Assembly: GCA_937861115.1 (NCBI GenBank)
Contig: CALMBD010000168.1
Coordinates: forward strand, 1 to 51,590
Source of the DNA: an uncultured Bacteroidota bacterium
GTDB taxonomy: Bacteria > Bacteroidota > Bacteroidia > Chitinophagales > Saprospiraceae
DNA length: 51,590 bases
Direction: 5' to 3'
Within the stretch, counting starts at the first letter, position 1, and every line of letters starts with the position of its first letter. This document shows, piece by piece, positions 33,172-41,078 of the stretch. The notes under the pieces were generated by a model. The model was not told where the DNA came from, did not search any database, and worked only from the letters and a program-made list of their open reading frames with translations. A program made the translations under genes and the position numbers.

Positions 33172-35829
33172 TTATAATTTGATGATTCTGGCATGATCGA
33201 GCATGGCGGTATTGACGTCGACATTCATGTTGTTGTTCCATTCCTCGAAAACCAGTTTCAGGTGGTTGACGCCGCCCTTCAGCCGAACTACGTAACTGTT
33301 GGAATAGCCCCAATCCGACCATTCATCGGTTCCGCGCTGGGGAAATACCACAGCGCCGGTGTACGCATCATTGGTGTACAGGCTCCTGATGGCGCACTTG
33401 TTGTCGGTGTTCCACGGACCGCTGCCGTTGGAATAGCGAAAATCGATGAGGTAGTCGCCCGGCGCCGCTGCATTCACCTCAAAGCGGACCGACTTGTTTT
33501 TTGAAGTGGTAATTTCGGTAAAACCTTTGCCGGTAAATCCGACATACGGCAAGGCCGACGCGCTGGCAAAGTTTTCCAGTTCAATCTTCTGAACAGCCGT
33601 TTCGGCTACTGCCATCAGCGGCTCACTCGTGAACGACTCCACGCCGTTTTTATCCACAGCGCTTATTTTGTATTCGGCAAAGCCATCACCGGCAATACGG
33701 ACAGATGTATTGGCGACACGTTCTGCCAGCACGCCGTTTTTGTAAACATTGTACCCCGAAGCCCCCTCGATGGATTTCCATTCCAGTTGTGCCCCGTTTT
33801 GCCTGACCTGCGGATCGGGCAGGGAAAATGCATTTTTTACCATGTTGACGGGGTGGTTGTCGAAGGCATTATTGGCCAGTTCAATTTCAATTCGGTGTGC
33901 TCCGGCGATATCGGCGGGAAGGAAGGCCTTTTCCTGCGGCACGCCGTCCAGTTTTACCGATGCGATCCTGTTGCCGGTTCCCTTCACACTAATAGTCAGT
34001 GTCGCGTTGCGATACCTGAAGTCAGACAATGTTTTTGTACCGGGATACGCGCCCGGCACGACGGGGACAAAATGTATACCGTCGGTTTCGAAATGAATGC
34101 CCATAAATACCCGGTGTACCATGGCCAGGTTGCCGGCCATGCTCCACAACATCCGGTCGGAGTTGATTTCGGTGCCCATAAAATCGCCGCTTTCTGCCAC
34201 GAAATTTTCATAATTGGTCAGAAACAGGGCGCCGGCCCGGTATATGGCTGCCAGGCCGTGATTGAGTGCCTGTTCATTGCCCGCCTTTGCAGCAGCCAGG
34301 TTCCAGTACGACTGGACGAACGGCCAGATACCATTGTTGTGGTAGGGCGGAATGCCCGGTATCTGCGGATAAATGCAGGTGACGCCGTACGGCGTGAGTG
34401 GCGATTTTTCAAAGATACTTTCGGCTTTTTTGCCGTCGGCGACATCGAACAGCACGGCCAGCGCTTCGCCAAGCGCCTCAAACCTGGGCGACAGGTTAAG
34501 TTTGTATCTGCCGTACAGGTACTGTCCGTAATATCCCTTGTCGTTCATCCACAGGTATTTGTTGATGCCTTTTTTTATGCTTTCCGCCCTTTCCACGTAG
34601 GCGTCGGAAGGCTCTCCCAGTATTTTGGCCATTTCGGCCAGAATGCGGTGGGTCTGGTAGTGCACGACATTTGTCCCGAGGTTTTGTGAAACAAAGATGT
34701 CCATATTCGACATCCATTTGGGGTAGGTTTGCTCGCGCCAGTCGAGGAACGAGGATTCGCCGCGGTACATGCCAGTTTCAGGCGACCAAAGCGTTTTGTA
34801 ATCGTCTTCCACCGAATTCCGGATGATATTGAAGGCCTGTCGGAGCCAGGCCATATCGCCGGTCACCTTGAAGATTTCCCAGGCGGCCAGCGCCCAGGTA
34901 CTTCTGTCTGACGATACCGGCCAGGCGCCGCCGGAGCCGGTATCCTGAATGATCCGGTCGCGTTTTACTTTTTTCATCAGGCTGATCCGGGCTACAGCAG
35001 GCTCATGGTAGGCGAAAGCCAGGAAAATACTGTAGCTGATATCGCGGGTCCACACGCCGCCCCACTTGGCGCCGGTACGGAAGGTGCTGTCGGCCTCGAT
35101 ATTTTTGATCGCTTCTTCAAGGGACAGGTTAAACAGGGCATCCACAATGGGCTGGTCGGATTGGTAGCGCGGTCTTCCGGAAAGATCGGCGCTGAGTTTC
35201 CATTCCTTGTCCTGATAGTCTTCGGCGTTGTAGGGGTTCAGTTTCACCGTAAGGGTGTAGATATTGTCCTTGTCCGGGTCGTCCAGTTTCAGTCCACGGT
35301 TCTCCAGGTTGACAAAATCCCAGGTGAGCGGCTCGGCGCCGCCGGCGATATAAAAGCCTTTGAAGTCGGCCCTGGCGACTTTGGTGCCGTCGAAGGCCTC
35401 GTAATATCCTTTTTGCTCGAACTGCCGGAGCACCGGCGTCATATCCACCCTGAACGTGTAGGTATAATTGACCAGCAGAAAAGTCCCGGGGTTTTCGGGT
35501 TGCGGTCCGCTGTTCTCACCAAAAGTTATCACGGGTGATTCGTGTTCGTCGCCGATCAGAATCCAGTGGTTGTTGCCGGGCGCTGCCTCGTTGTCTTTCT
35601 GGTTGATGCTCAGTTTGAAAGCGATGAGCCGAGAATAGGACTCGCTGGCGGGGCTTTTGTAGTTCGACTTGAGGTGCGTGGGTGATACCACAATTGCCTG
35701 GTTATTTCCCTGAACCACCTTGTCGGCAAAGACGGTGAAAGCGTCGGACTGGTAGAGTGGCGTATCTTTTTTCACAGACTGGCAGCAGGGGAGCAGCGCA
35801 AGGACCAAGAGGCCTATGATCAGTTTCAT
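33172..35829 (-). CDS. MGH1/GH63-like glycosidase lipoprotein
   Basis: An 885-residue exported protein. The signal ends LALLPCCQSVKK, an atypical lipobox with two Cys (C15, C16), so it is probably a lipoprotein. A beta-rich N-terminal domain at about 30-215 is followed by an (alpha/alpha)6 barrel at about 225-640: GGVWTRDISYSIFLAFAYHE, SWALAAWEIFKVTGD-like helices and NNGIWPFVQSYWNLAAAK, as in family-63/MGH1-like glycosidases. Then come a fibronectin-III-like segment (GASGYNVYKNGVLAERV) and a C-terminal carbohydrate-binding-like module (DYLIDFRYSNGSGPWNTDNK). Substrate not assignable; alpha-glycans of the mannosyl/glucosyl type are usual for the clan. It leads the operon with the channel, small membrane protein and peptidase. 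Confidence 0.8.
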   Translation of the reverse strand: MKLIIGLLVLALLPCCQSVKKDTPLYQSDAFTVFADKVVQGNNQAIVVSPTHLKSNYKSPASESYSRLIAFKLSINQKDNEAAPGNNHWILIGDEHESPVITFGENSGPQPENPGTFLLVNYTYTFRVDMTPVLRQFEQKGYYEAFDGTKVARADFKGFYIAGGAEPLTWDFVNLENRGLKLDDPDKDNIYTLTVKLNPYNAEDYQDKEWKLSADLSGRPRYQSDQPIVDALFNLSLEEAIKNIEADSTFRTGAKWGGVWTRDISYSIFLAFAYHEPAVARISLMKKVKRDRIIQDTGSGGAWPVSSDRSTWALAAWEIFKVTGDMAWLRQAFNIIRNSVEDDYKTLWSPETGMYRGESSFLDWREQTYPKWMSNMDIFVSQNLGTNVVHYQTHRILAEMAKILGEPSDAYVERAESIKKGINKYLWMNDKGYYGQYLYGRYKLNLSPRFEALGEALAVLFDVADGKKAESIFEKSPLTPYGVTCIYPQIPGIPPYHNNGIWPFVQSYWNLAAAKAGNEQALNHGLAAIYRAGALFLTNYENFVAESGDFMGTEINSDRMLWSMAGNLAMVHRVFMGIHFETDGIHFVPVVPGAYPGTKTLSDFRYRNATLTISVKGTGNRIASVKLDGVPQEKAFLPADIAGAHRIEIELANNAFDNHPVNMVKNAFSLPDPQVRQNGAQLEWKSIEGASGYNVYKNGVLAERVANTSVRIAGDGFAEYKISAVDKNGVESFTSEPLMAVAETAVQKIELENFASASALPYVGFTGKGFTEITTSKNKSVRFEVNAAAPGDYLIDFRYSNGSGPWNTDNKCAIRSLYTNDAYTGAVVFPQRGTDEWSDWGYSNSYVVRLKGGVNHLKLVFEEWNNNMNVDVNTAMLDHARIIKL

Positions 35830-35944
35830 ACAGGTGTGTTTGACTGGATGTTGGAAAGCGAAATTCCGGATTTTTGATCAATTCGACCGGATCAATACAA
35901 AACATATCATCCACGCGATCGGGAAACGGGGTATTCCCGGCAAA

Positions 35945-36832
35945 TTAATAAACGCGATAGGCCATCAGCAGCCGGAAAATAGCGCCCTTGTCATAAGGAT
36001 CATTCAGCGGCACAGGTTTGTTGCCGATTCGGAAAAAAATCAACGTGGCATCGGGCTTGTCCTTATCGTCGTACACCTCGAATTTCCGGGTAAAGGCATA
36101 ACCTGCTTCGCCTCTGAGCACCAGGTTGCCGGTCAGGAAGAGCTCGGCAAACAGGGAGGCGTTGGCATAGTTGTACCGCATATACCGCCCTTCACCGGAA
36201 ATATTATAGCTCAACAGGTTGGCCAGATAGGTCAGGCCCAGGTCCAGTTTTTTGCCGGTCTGGTAAGCGACGGTAAAATTTTGGGGCAGGTCGCCGAACA
36301 ACTGCAGCCGTTCGCCCGCCTTCCAGTCCATACCGGCCAGCAGCACATACTGCGGCCCGAAAAACTGCTGGCGGTAGCCTGTGGTAATGCGCCAGGTAAA
36401 TGTTTCACTTTCCTTTACCGCCCAGCGGGCCATACCGGCGAAGTGCATCTGGCCACCTTCGTCCCGTTTCAGGTCGCTATTCAGGAAAGGCATCAGGAGA
36501 ACGGACAATTTGCATTTTCCGGATATTTTTCCGGAATACCCGACCACAGGGGTCAGGCCAAAAAAGCGCGCAGCGCCGGGTACTGTTGCGCCGGAGAAAT
36601 GGATCGATTCGGCGCTTAATCCTGCAAGCAGCCAGGCATCTTTTTCGCGGTCGACGGCAACCGGCAGCAGGGCATTCAGGGCCAGGCGTGTGCCGTCAGA
36701 TTTTTCCCCGGCTGTGTGGAGCGGCAGGTAGTCGACGTTGAACTGCAGTATCTCGGTGTAGCCTTGTGCAAACGTGCGGAAGGTGCAACAGGCGAACAAA
36801 AGGGTCAGGCAAACACGGAACATGGTCGTCAT
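35945..36832 (-). CDS. DUF6268-type outer-membrane barrel protein
   Basis: A 295-residue exported protein. Signal peptide about 1-22 (MFRVCLTLLFACCTFRTFAQ from the internal Met at residue 4). The rest consists of alternating beta strands with aromatic ends, GARFFGLTPVVGYSGKISGK, TWRITTGYRQQFFG, LDLGLTYLANLL, ending in MAYRVY, consistent with a small outer-membrane beta barrel of the DUF6268 kind. Function unknown. It lies 115 bp upstream of the glycosidase-channel operon in the same orientation, so co-transcription is possible but the gap is larger than within the operon. Confidence 0.7.
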   Translation of the reverse strand: MTTMFRVCLTLLFACCTFRTFAQGYTEILQFNVDYLPLHTAGEKSDGTRLALNALLPVAVDREKDAWLLAGLSAESIHFSGATVPGAARFFGLTPVVGYSGKISGKCKLSVLLMPFLNSDLKRDEGGQMHFAGMARWAVKESETFTWRITTGYRQQFFGPQYVLLAGMDWKAGERLQLFGDLPQNFTVAYQTGKKLDLGLTYLANLLSYNISGEGRYMRYNYANASLFAELFLTGNLVLRGEAGYAFTRKFEVYDDKDKPDATLIFFRIGNKPVPLNDPYDKGAIFRLLMAYRVY

Positions 36833-36922
36833 TGGGTTCTGGTGTGAATAAAGTTCAGCACAATACAGGCGTGATTCCTCCTTTTACCTTCGACGCGCGC
36901 GCCGTTCATGTCGGTTTGCCGA

Positions 36923-38230
36923 TCAATCTGTTGTCGTGCGCAGCTCGTCTTCCGGCTCCGTTTTCGCAATCAGCACCTTGTCGATCTTGCTCTTGTCCAT
37001 GTCCATGATCTCGAAGCGGAAACCTTCTGTCTCCATGATATCGCCCACTTTTGGTATTTCACTCAGCTTGTACAGGATAAAACCTGCGAGTGTGGAGTAG
37101 TCGGCGTCTTCAAAATCAAACTCTTTCAGACTGATGATCTCGCGCAACTCGTCGATGGGTATAGTGCCGTCGACCAGCAGGCTGCCGTCTTCACGGGTAA
37201 CGACGGCCGGGCCTTCCTTGTCATCGAGGTCGGGTAGTGCGCCGAAGATATTTTCCGTCAGGTCGTGGAGCGTGATGATGCCCTGTGTGGAGCCGTATTC
37301 GTCGACGACGACTGCAAAATAGTTGCGTTCCTTGCGGAAGCGCTCCAGTATCTTCAGGGCATTCATGGTTTCGGGCACATAGAGCGGCTGTGTCAAAATG
37401 CTGCGCAGATCGAATCCGGGTCTGCTCCGGTTGTCGACGTAGTCGCGCAGTTTGACCACACCAAGGATGTTTTCAATGGTATCGTCGCACACGAGGAACT
37501 TGGTGTAGCCGCTTTCGTACACGATATGGTCGTTCTCTTCAATGGAAGCGTTCACATCGAGCCATTCCACGATATTCCGGTGGGTCATGATAGTATAGGC
37601 GTCGCGGTCGGCAAAGCGCAGGATATTCTGGATAAACTCGCTTTCTTTTTGTTCCAGCACCCCCTGTTGATTGGCCATTTTCACCAGCAGTTTGATCTCT
37701 TCTTCCGAGACACTCTGCTGTTCATTGGGCTTGATGAACAGGATACGCATGAACATTTTGGTCGACCAGCTCAGGAAAGCGGAAATGGGGCCGGTGATCT
37801 TGGTGATAAAATGCATGACCGGTGCAAACGCAATGGCCAGCCAGTCGGCATATTGAATGGCGATATACTTCGGTGCAAGTTCGCCGATGATAAGCGAAAA
37901 GTAGGTGATGAGGGTGACGACGACGGAAATGGAAATCTGTTCGGCGTAAGGAGCAAGGGTTGGGAACAGCGCAATAAACGGTTCGAGTTGTTTGCCGATG
38001 GCTACGCCGGCGTAGGCGCCTTCCACAATGCTGATGAGCGTAATGCCGATCTGCATTGCCGAAAGGTAATTGTCAATATTATCCAGCAAGGCGACGGCAA
38101 TAGCGGCATTTTTATTGCCCTTCATTTTTTCTCCCTCGAGGCGGGAGCGCTTGGCGGTAAGCAGTGCTATTTCGCCTAACACAAGGAAGCCATGCAAGAC
38201 GATGAGTACGAGTACTATGATTATTTCCAT
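36923..38230 (-). CDS. CNNM/CorC-type (hemolysin family) membrane protein
   Basis: A 435-residue inner-membrane protein: CNNM/DUF21 transmembrane domain about 1-185 (LGEIALLTAKRSRLEGEKMKG, IGITLISIVEGAYAGVAIG, FSLIIGELAPKYIA), CBS pair about 205-325 (FADRDAYTIMTHRNIVEW, FAVVVDEYGSTQGIITLHDL) and a CorC/HlyC domain about 340-425 (LLVDGTIPIDELREII, FEDADYSTLAGFIL). Related proteins act in divalent-cation (Mg2+/Co2+) export; the hemolysin name is historical. A promoter of the expected form lies 124-155 bp upstream. Not linked to other transport genes. Confidence 0.9.
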   Translation of the reverse strand: MEIIIVLVLIVLHGFLVLGEIALLTAKRSRLEGEKMKGNKNAAIAVALLDNIDNYLSAMQIGITLISIVEGAYAGVAIGKQLEPFIALFPTLAPYAEQISISVVVTLITYFSLIIGELAPKYIAIQYADWLAIAFAPVMHFITKITGPISAFLSWSTKMFMRILFIKPNEQQSVSEEEIKLLVKMANQQGVLEQKESEFIQNILRFADRDAYTIMTHRNIVEWLDVNASIEENDHIVYESGYTKFLVCDDTIENILGVVKLRDYVDNRSRPGFDLRSILTQPLYVPETMNALKILERFRKERNYFAVVVDEYGSTQGIITLHDLTENIFGALPDLDDKEGPAVVTREDGSLLVDGTIPIDELREIISLKEFDFEDADYSTLAGFILYKLSEIPKVGDIMETEGFRFEIMDMDKSKIDKVLIAKTEPEDELRTTTD

Positions 38231-38353
38231 GGAAGAAATGCCGCGCTTTCTGATTGGTTGATTGAACTGATTGTGCGTTTCAGACGACGAAGCGGATGTA
38301 AATTTCGATGAATTTAGTTAAATATTGCGCACAACATTGTTTGGCTGACACGG

Positions 38354-38385
38354 CAAAATTACCGCATTTGCCAAATTAATTGCAA
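38354..38385 (-). promoter_or_regulatory. Candidate promoter TTG-N21-TAATTTTG for the CNNM gene
   Basis: On the minus strand a TTG (38385-38383) is followed after 21 bp by a perfect -7 box TAATTTTG (38361-38354). A start near 38347 would give a leader of about 117 nt. Confidence 0.5.
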
Positions 38386-38443
38386 GAAACCGGACATTTC
38401 CGCGATTGTCTCCGTTAAATTCTGTTAAAAGTGGAAAAAAATT

Positions 38444-38474
38444 TTTGCCTGGAAACAATATCTGTCTACTTTTG
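38444..38474 (+). promoter_or_regulatory. Promoter TTTG-N19-TACTTTTG for the ECF sigma factor
   Basis: TTTG at 38444-38447, 19-bp spacer, perfect TAnnTTTG at 38467-38474: the full Bacteroidota consensus. Predicted start near 38481 with a leader of about 125 nt. This is the best complete promoter in the window. Confidence 0.75.
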
Positions 38475-38604
38475 ACCGCAGGAAACGACTACCACATCCT
38501 TCCATCACTAACCATCTTCAATCGCATCTGCTTATAGATTATAACTTGTACACCGCTTAAATTCTAATAATTTAATTGGTAAAAACAGCAAAATCCATTT
38601 GCTC

Positions 38605-39189
38605 ATGCAAGTTATGCCGATGCTTAACGATCAGCAACTGATCGCCCGCTATGTTGATGGTGACGAACAATCCTTTGAAGTTCTTCTCAGCCGTTACAAA
38701 GCTAAAATCTACACATCCATCTACCTGTTCGTAAAAGACCAGGCACTCGCTGAAGATATCTTTCAGGAGGTTTTCATCAAAATTATCGACACACTTCGCA
38801 GGGGCAAGTACAACCACGAAGGCAAATTCGTGCAGTGGGCCATGCGTATTGCATACAATATGTGTGTCGACTACCACCGCCGGCACAAGCGCCGGGCGCA
38901 TATCAACCCCACAGAGGAGTTCGATATTTTCGAGGTGCTGCGCCACAGCGACGATGGCCCCGAGACACAGATCATGCGCAGTGAAACCCACGATCGTATT
39001 CGTCTGCTCGTCGATGCCCTGCCGCCCGAACAGCGGGAAGTGGTGATTTTGCGCCACTACGCTGATATGAGTTTCAAAGAAATCGCTTCGCTCACCCGCG
39101 TGAGCATCAATACGGCCCTTGGCCGTATGCGTTACGCGCTCATCAACATCCGCAAAATGATGGCCGAGCGCGAAGTCGTATTGCAATAG
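38605..39189 (+). CDS. ECF-type RNA polymerase sigma factor
   Basis: A 194-residue sigma-70 family factor. Region 2 covers about 10-80 (LIARYVDGDEQSFEVLLSRY, VKDQALAEDIFQEVFIK with the core-binding DIFQEVF motif, NHEGKFVQWAMRIAYNMCVDYHRR). Region 4 covers about 125-185 (ALPPEQREVVILRHYADMSFKEIA, then VSINTALGRMRYALINIRK as the helix-turn-helix). ATG 38605 is used; MPMLND nine bases on is equally plausible. Transcribed from its own strong promoter and closed by a terminator. No anti-sigma factor is adjacent, so it may be constitutive or regulated at its leader. Confidence 0.92.
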   Translation: MQVMPMLNDQQLIARYVDGDEQSFEVLLSRYKAKIYTSIYLFVKDQALAEDIFQEVFIKIIDTLRRGKYNHEGKFVQWAMRIAYNMCVDYHRRHKRRAHINPTEEFDIFEVLRHSDDGPETQIMRSETHDRIRLLVDALPPEQREVVILRHYADMSFKEIASLTRVSINTALGRMRYALINIRKMMAEREVVLQ

Positions 39190-39210
39190 GCAACCATTGA
39201 TACAAATTTG

Positions 39211-39246
39211 AAACCCTCCGGACACATACGGTCGTCCGGAGGGTTT
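39211..39246 (+). terminator. Rho-independent terminator after the sigma factor
   Basis: 13-bp perfect stem: 39211-39223 (AAACCCTCCGGAC) with 39234-39246, 10-nt loop, then a T-run. It starts 21 bp past the stop and sits between converging genes. Confidence 0.9.
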
Positions 39247-39290
39247 TTTGCTGCGCCAGCGCTTGCCTGCACGATATTCCTGTGTGCGAA

Positions 39291-40781
39291 TCAGCGTACC
39301 AGTAAAAACTTTCTTACCTCCCTGGCGCCCGTGGCGGGTATGACTTCCATGAAGTACAGACCACCGGGAAGTTCCGCCTTCAGGTCAAACCGCAGGGCCT
39401 GATCTCCCGCTTCCACAGTAAATGTTTCCAAAGGGCTTCCCTGGCCGCTCAGCAGGACAATACTGACGTTCTGTCCGCGCCATCCGGAAATATCGGCGTA
39501 GAGCAGGCCTTCGCTGGGATTAGGGTATACGGAAAACGGTACGGCCGCAATTGAAGTAAAACCTTCGCCCGGCACTTCCCTGTTCCCTGCGTTTTCAACA
39601 TACGAGTCCGAAAACGGCTTCCCGTATTTCGACTGGGTGCTGTTGGAGGGCGTTGCCACACAGTTGAAGGTGTTCAGGTGCGCCTCATAGAATATTTTCG
39701 GATACACACGACTGACGACATGGATGTAGTCCGGCGCCGATTGCGCGGGAAGGGTATATTCAAAAATATCCGATGCGCCATTGCTGATGCTGTCTGTCCC
39801 TGATTTGAACCGAATAGAGTAGAACGGGGCATCATTCGGGTTGCGCACGGTGTATTCGCGACCGCTGGGCGCTTCATAAATCGAATTATTGGCCGGTTCA
39901 AGTGCCACCACGCCATCCGGCAACTGGAATGCCGTGTAGATCATCTTGTTGCTGCAGTTATTCGTCACCCTTATGCTGTAGGTGCGGTTCTTGTCTGGAT
40001 CCAGCGCAATGCCGAGCAGTTCGTACTTCATGCAACCAATGATCTTTACATCGCAGACGTCCGAGGTATTTGGTGCGGAGCAGGGAACCGGGGGCGCTAC
40101 CGTGACGGTGGCCGTGCAATCGGGGTTGTCGTGGTCGTTGATGGTAAGCGTTACGGCGCCGTTTACGATCTGGAATGGCCCGAAAGTGTGCGACGTCCCG
40201 TATGGTACCATCGAAATACCGGGCAGCATATCCCAGCCCCACGGGCCGGTACCGCCTGTTGCGGTGATAGCGAAGGTAAAGGTGTCGTCCGATGGATCGG
40301 GGGTTCCGTTGTCGTCGCAATCGATGGCAGAAACAGTGATGGTGACGGGCGTAAAGCACCCCTGCGGAACGGTAGTAAACCCTGCATCGAATGCCAACTC
40401 CTGATTGCCGGCTATGGCAAACTGGGTTGTATACCCGAAAGGATCGGCATCGCTGTCGACCAGGTCATTGGCGCCCTGATCCTGCAGGGTTTGCCACAGC
40501 CCGCCCGGGTTGGCGAAACGCAAGGTATACGTGCCGTCTGCCACATTGTCGAAGACATAGTGGCCGGTGGCATCCGTCAGACGGCCGTCCACCTGATTGC
40601 CTGAGGCATCCAACAGGAATACCCATACGGTATCAAGCCCCAGCTCGCCGGCATCCTGGATGCCGTTGGTATTCAGGTCGCTCCACACAAAACCCGTTAT
40701 GGATGCTGCGAAACTTTTCTCCAAGGAAAACGTAAAACCTGAAAGGAAAAAGATCGAATAAAGGAGTAATTTTTGTTTCAT
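39291..40781 (-). CDS. T9SS protein with SdrD-B-like domain
   Basis: A 496-residue secreted protein. Signal peptide about 1-22 (MKQKLLLYSIFFLSGFTFSL...). Residues about 24-100 are an SdrD-B/Cna-B-like module (GFVWSDLNTNGIQDAGELGL, ATGHYVFDNVADGTYTLRF). About 110-390 are beta-rich Cys-containing regions (DCDDNGTPDPSDDTFTF), and the final 80 residues form a type A sorting domain (VYPNPSEGLLYADISGWRG, ELPGGLYFMEV, KFLLVR). The ATG at 40781 is chosen for the signal peptide; the frame is open almost 300 bp further upstream but without any. Probably a surface-anchored adhesive protein. Confidence 0.82.
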   Translation of the reverse strand: MKQKLLLYSIFFLSGFTFSLEKSFAASITGFVWSDLNTNGIQDAGELGLDTVWVFLLDASGNQVDGRLTDATGHYVFDNVADGTYTLRFANPGGLWQTLQDQGANDLVDSDADPFGYTTQFAIAGNQELAFDAGFTTVPQGCFTPVTITVSAIDCDDNGTPDPSDDTFTFAITATGGTGPWGWDMLPGISMVPYGTSHTFGPFQIVNGAVTLTINDHDNPDCTATVTVAPPVPCSAPNTSDVCDVKIIGCMKYELLGIALDPDKNRTYSIRVTNNCSNKMIYTAFQLPDGVVALEPANNSIYEAPSGREYTVRNPNDAPFYSIRFKSGTDSISNGASDIFEYTLPAQSAPDYIHVVSRVYPKIFYEAHLNTFNCVATPSNSTQSKYGKPFSDSYVENAGNREVPGEGFTSIAAVPFSVYPNPSEGLLYADISGWRGQNVSIVLLSGQGSPLETFTVEAGDQALRFDLKAELPGGLYFMEVIPATGAREVRKFLLVR

Positions 40782-41021
40782 ATTGATCACTAATGCTCTT
40801 GATGGAGAATACATGGCTGTGCCAATGTACCCGGTACATGGATGAATACAGGGGAGCAAAAGGGATTTCAGAAGACCGGTGGAACCGATAACAATGGGGA
40901 GGGCGAGATGAATCGCTCCATGCGGGCGATTAAAAGAGAGCCAAAATAACGGCATGTAAACCGGGTCGCCTTTTAAAAACCGGCGAAATGTCCGGAATCT
41001 TGCGGTTTTTGATCGGGAGCT

Positions 41022-41063
41022 GTGAGTGGTGAGCCTCCATAATATTTTTGACTCACCACTCAC
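41022..41063. repeat. 12-bp inverted repeat with GTGAGT words
   Basis: Arms 41022-41033 (GTGAGTGGTGAG) and 41052-41063 are perfectly complementary, 18-nt loop. A further GTGAGT/ACTCAC word follows at 41062-41070. It lies 15 bp past the stop of the M4 peptidase gene. No U-tract, so it is at best a weak terminator. Confidence 0.6.
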
Positions 41064-41078
41064 TACTCATCGCGCTGA

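Larger units (their letters stand above)
38231..38604. other. 374-bp divergent control region of the CNNM protein and the sigma factor
   Basis: No gene. AT-rich compared with the flanks. It contains a complete promoter for each neighbour (listed separately), leaving leaders of about 115-125 nt on both sides. No clear dyad other than the promoter elements was noticed. Confidence 0.6.
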
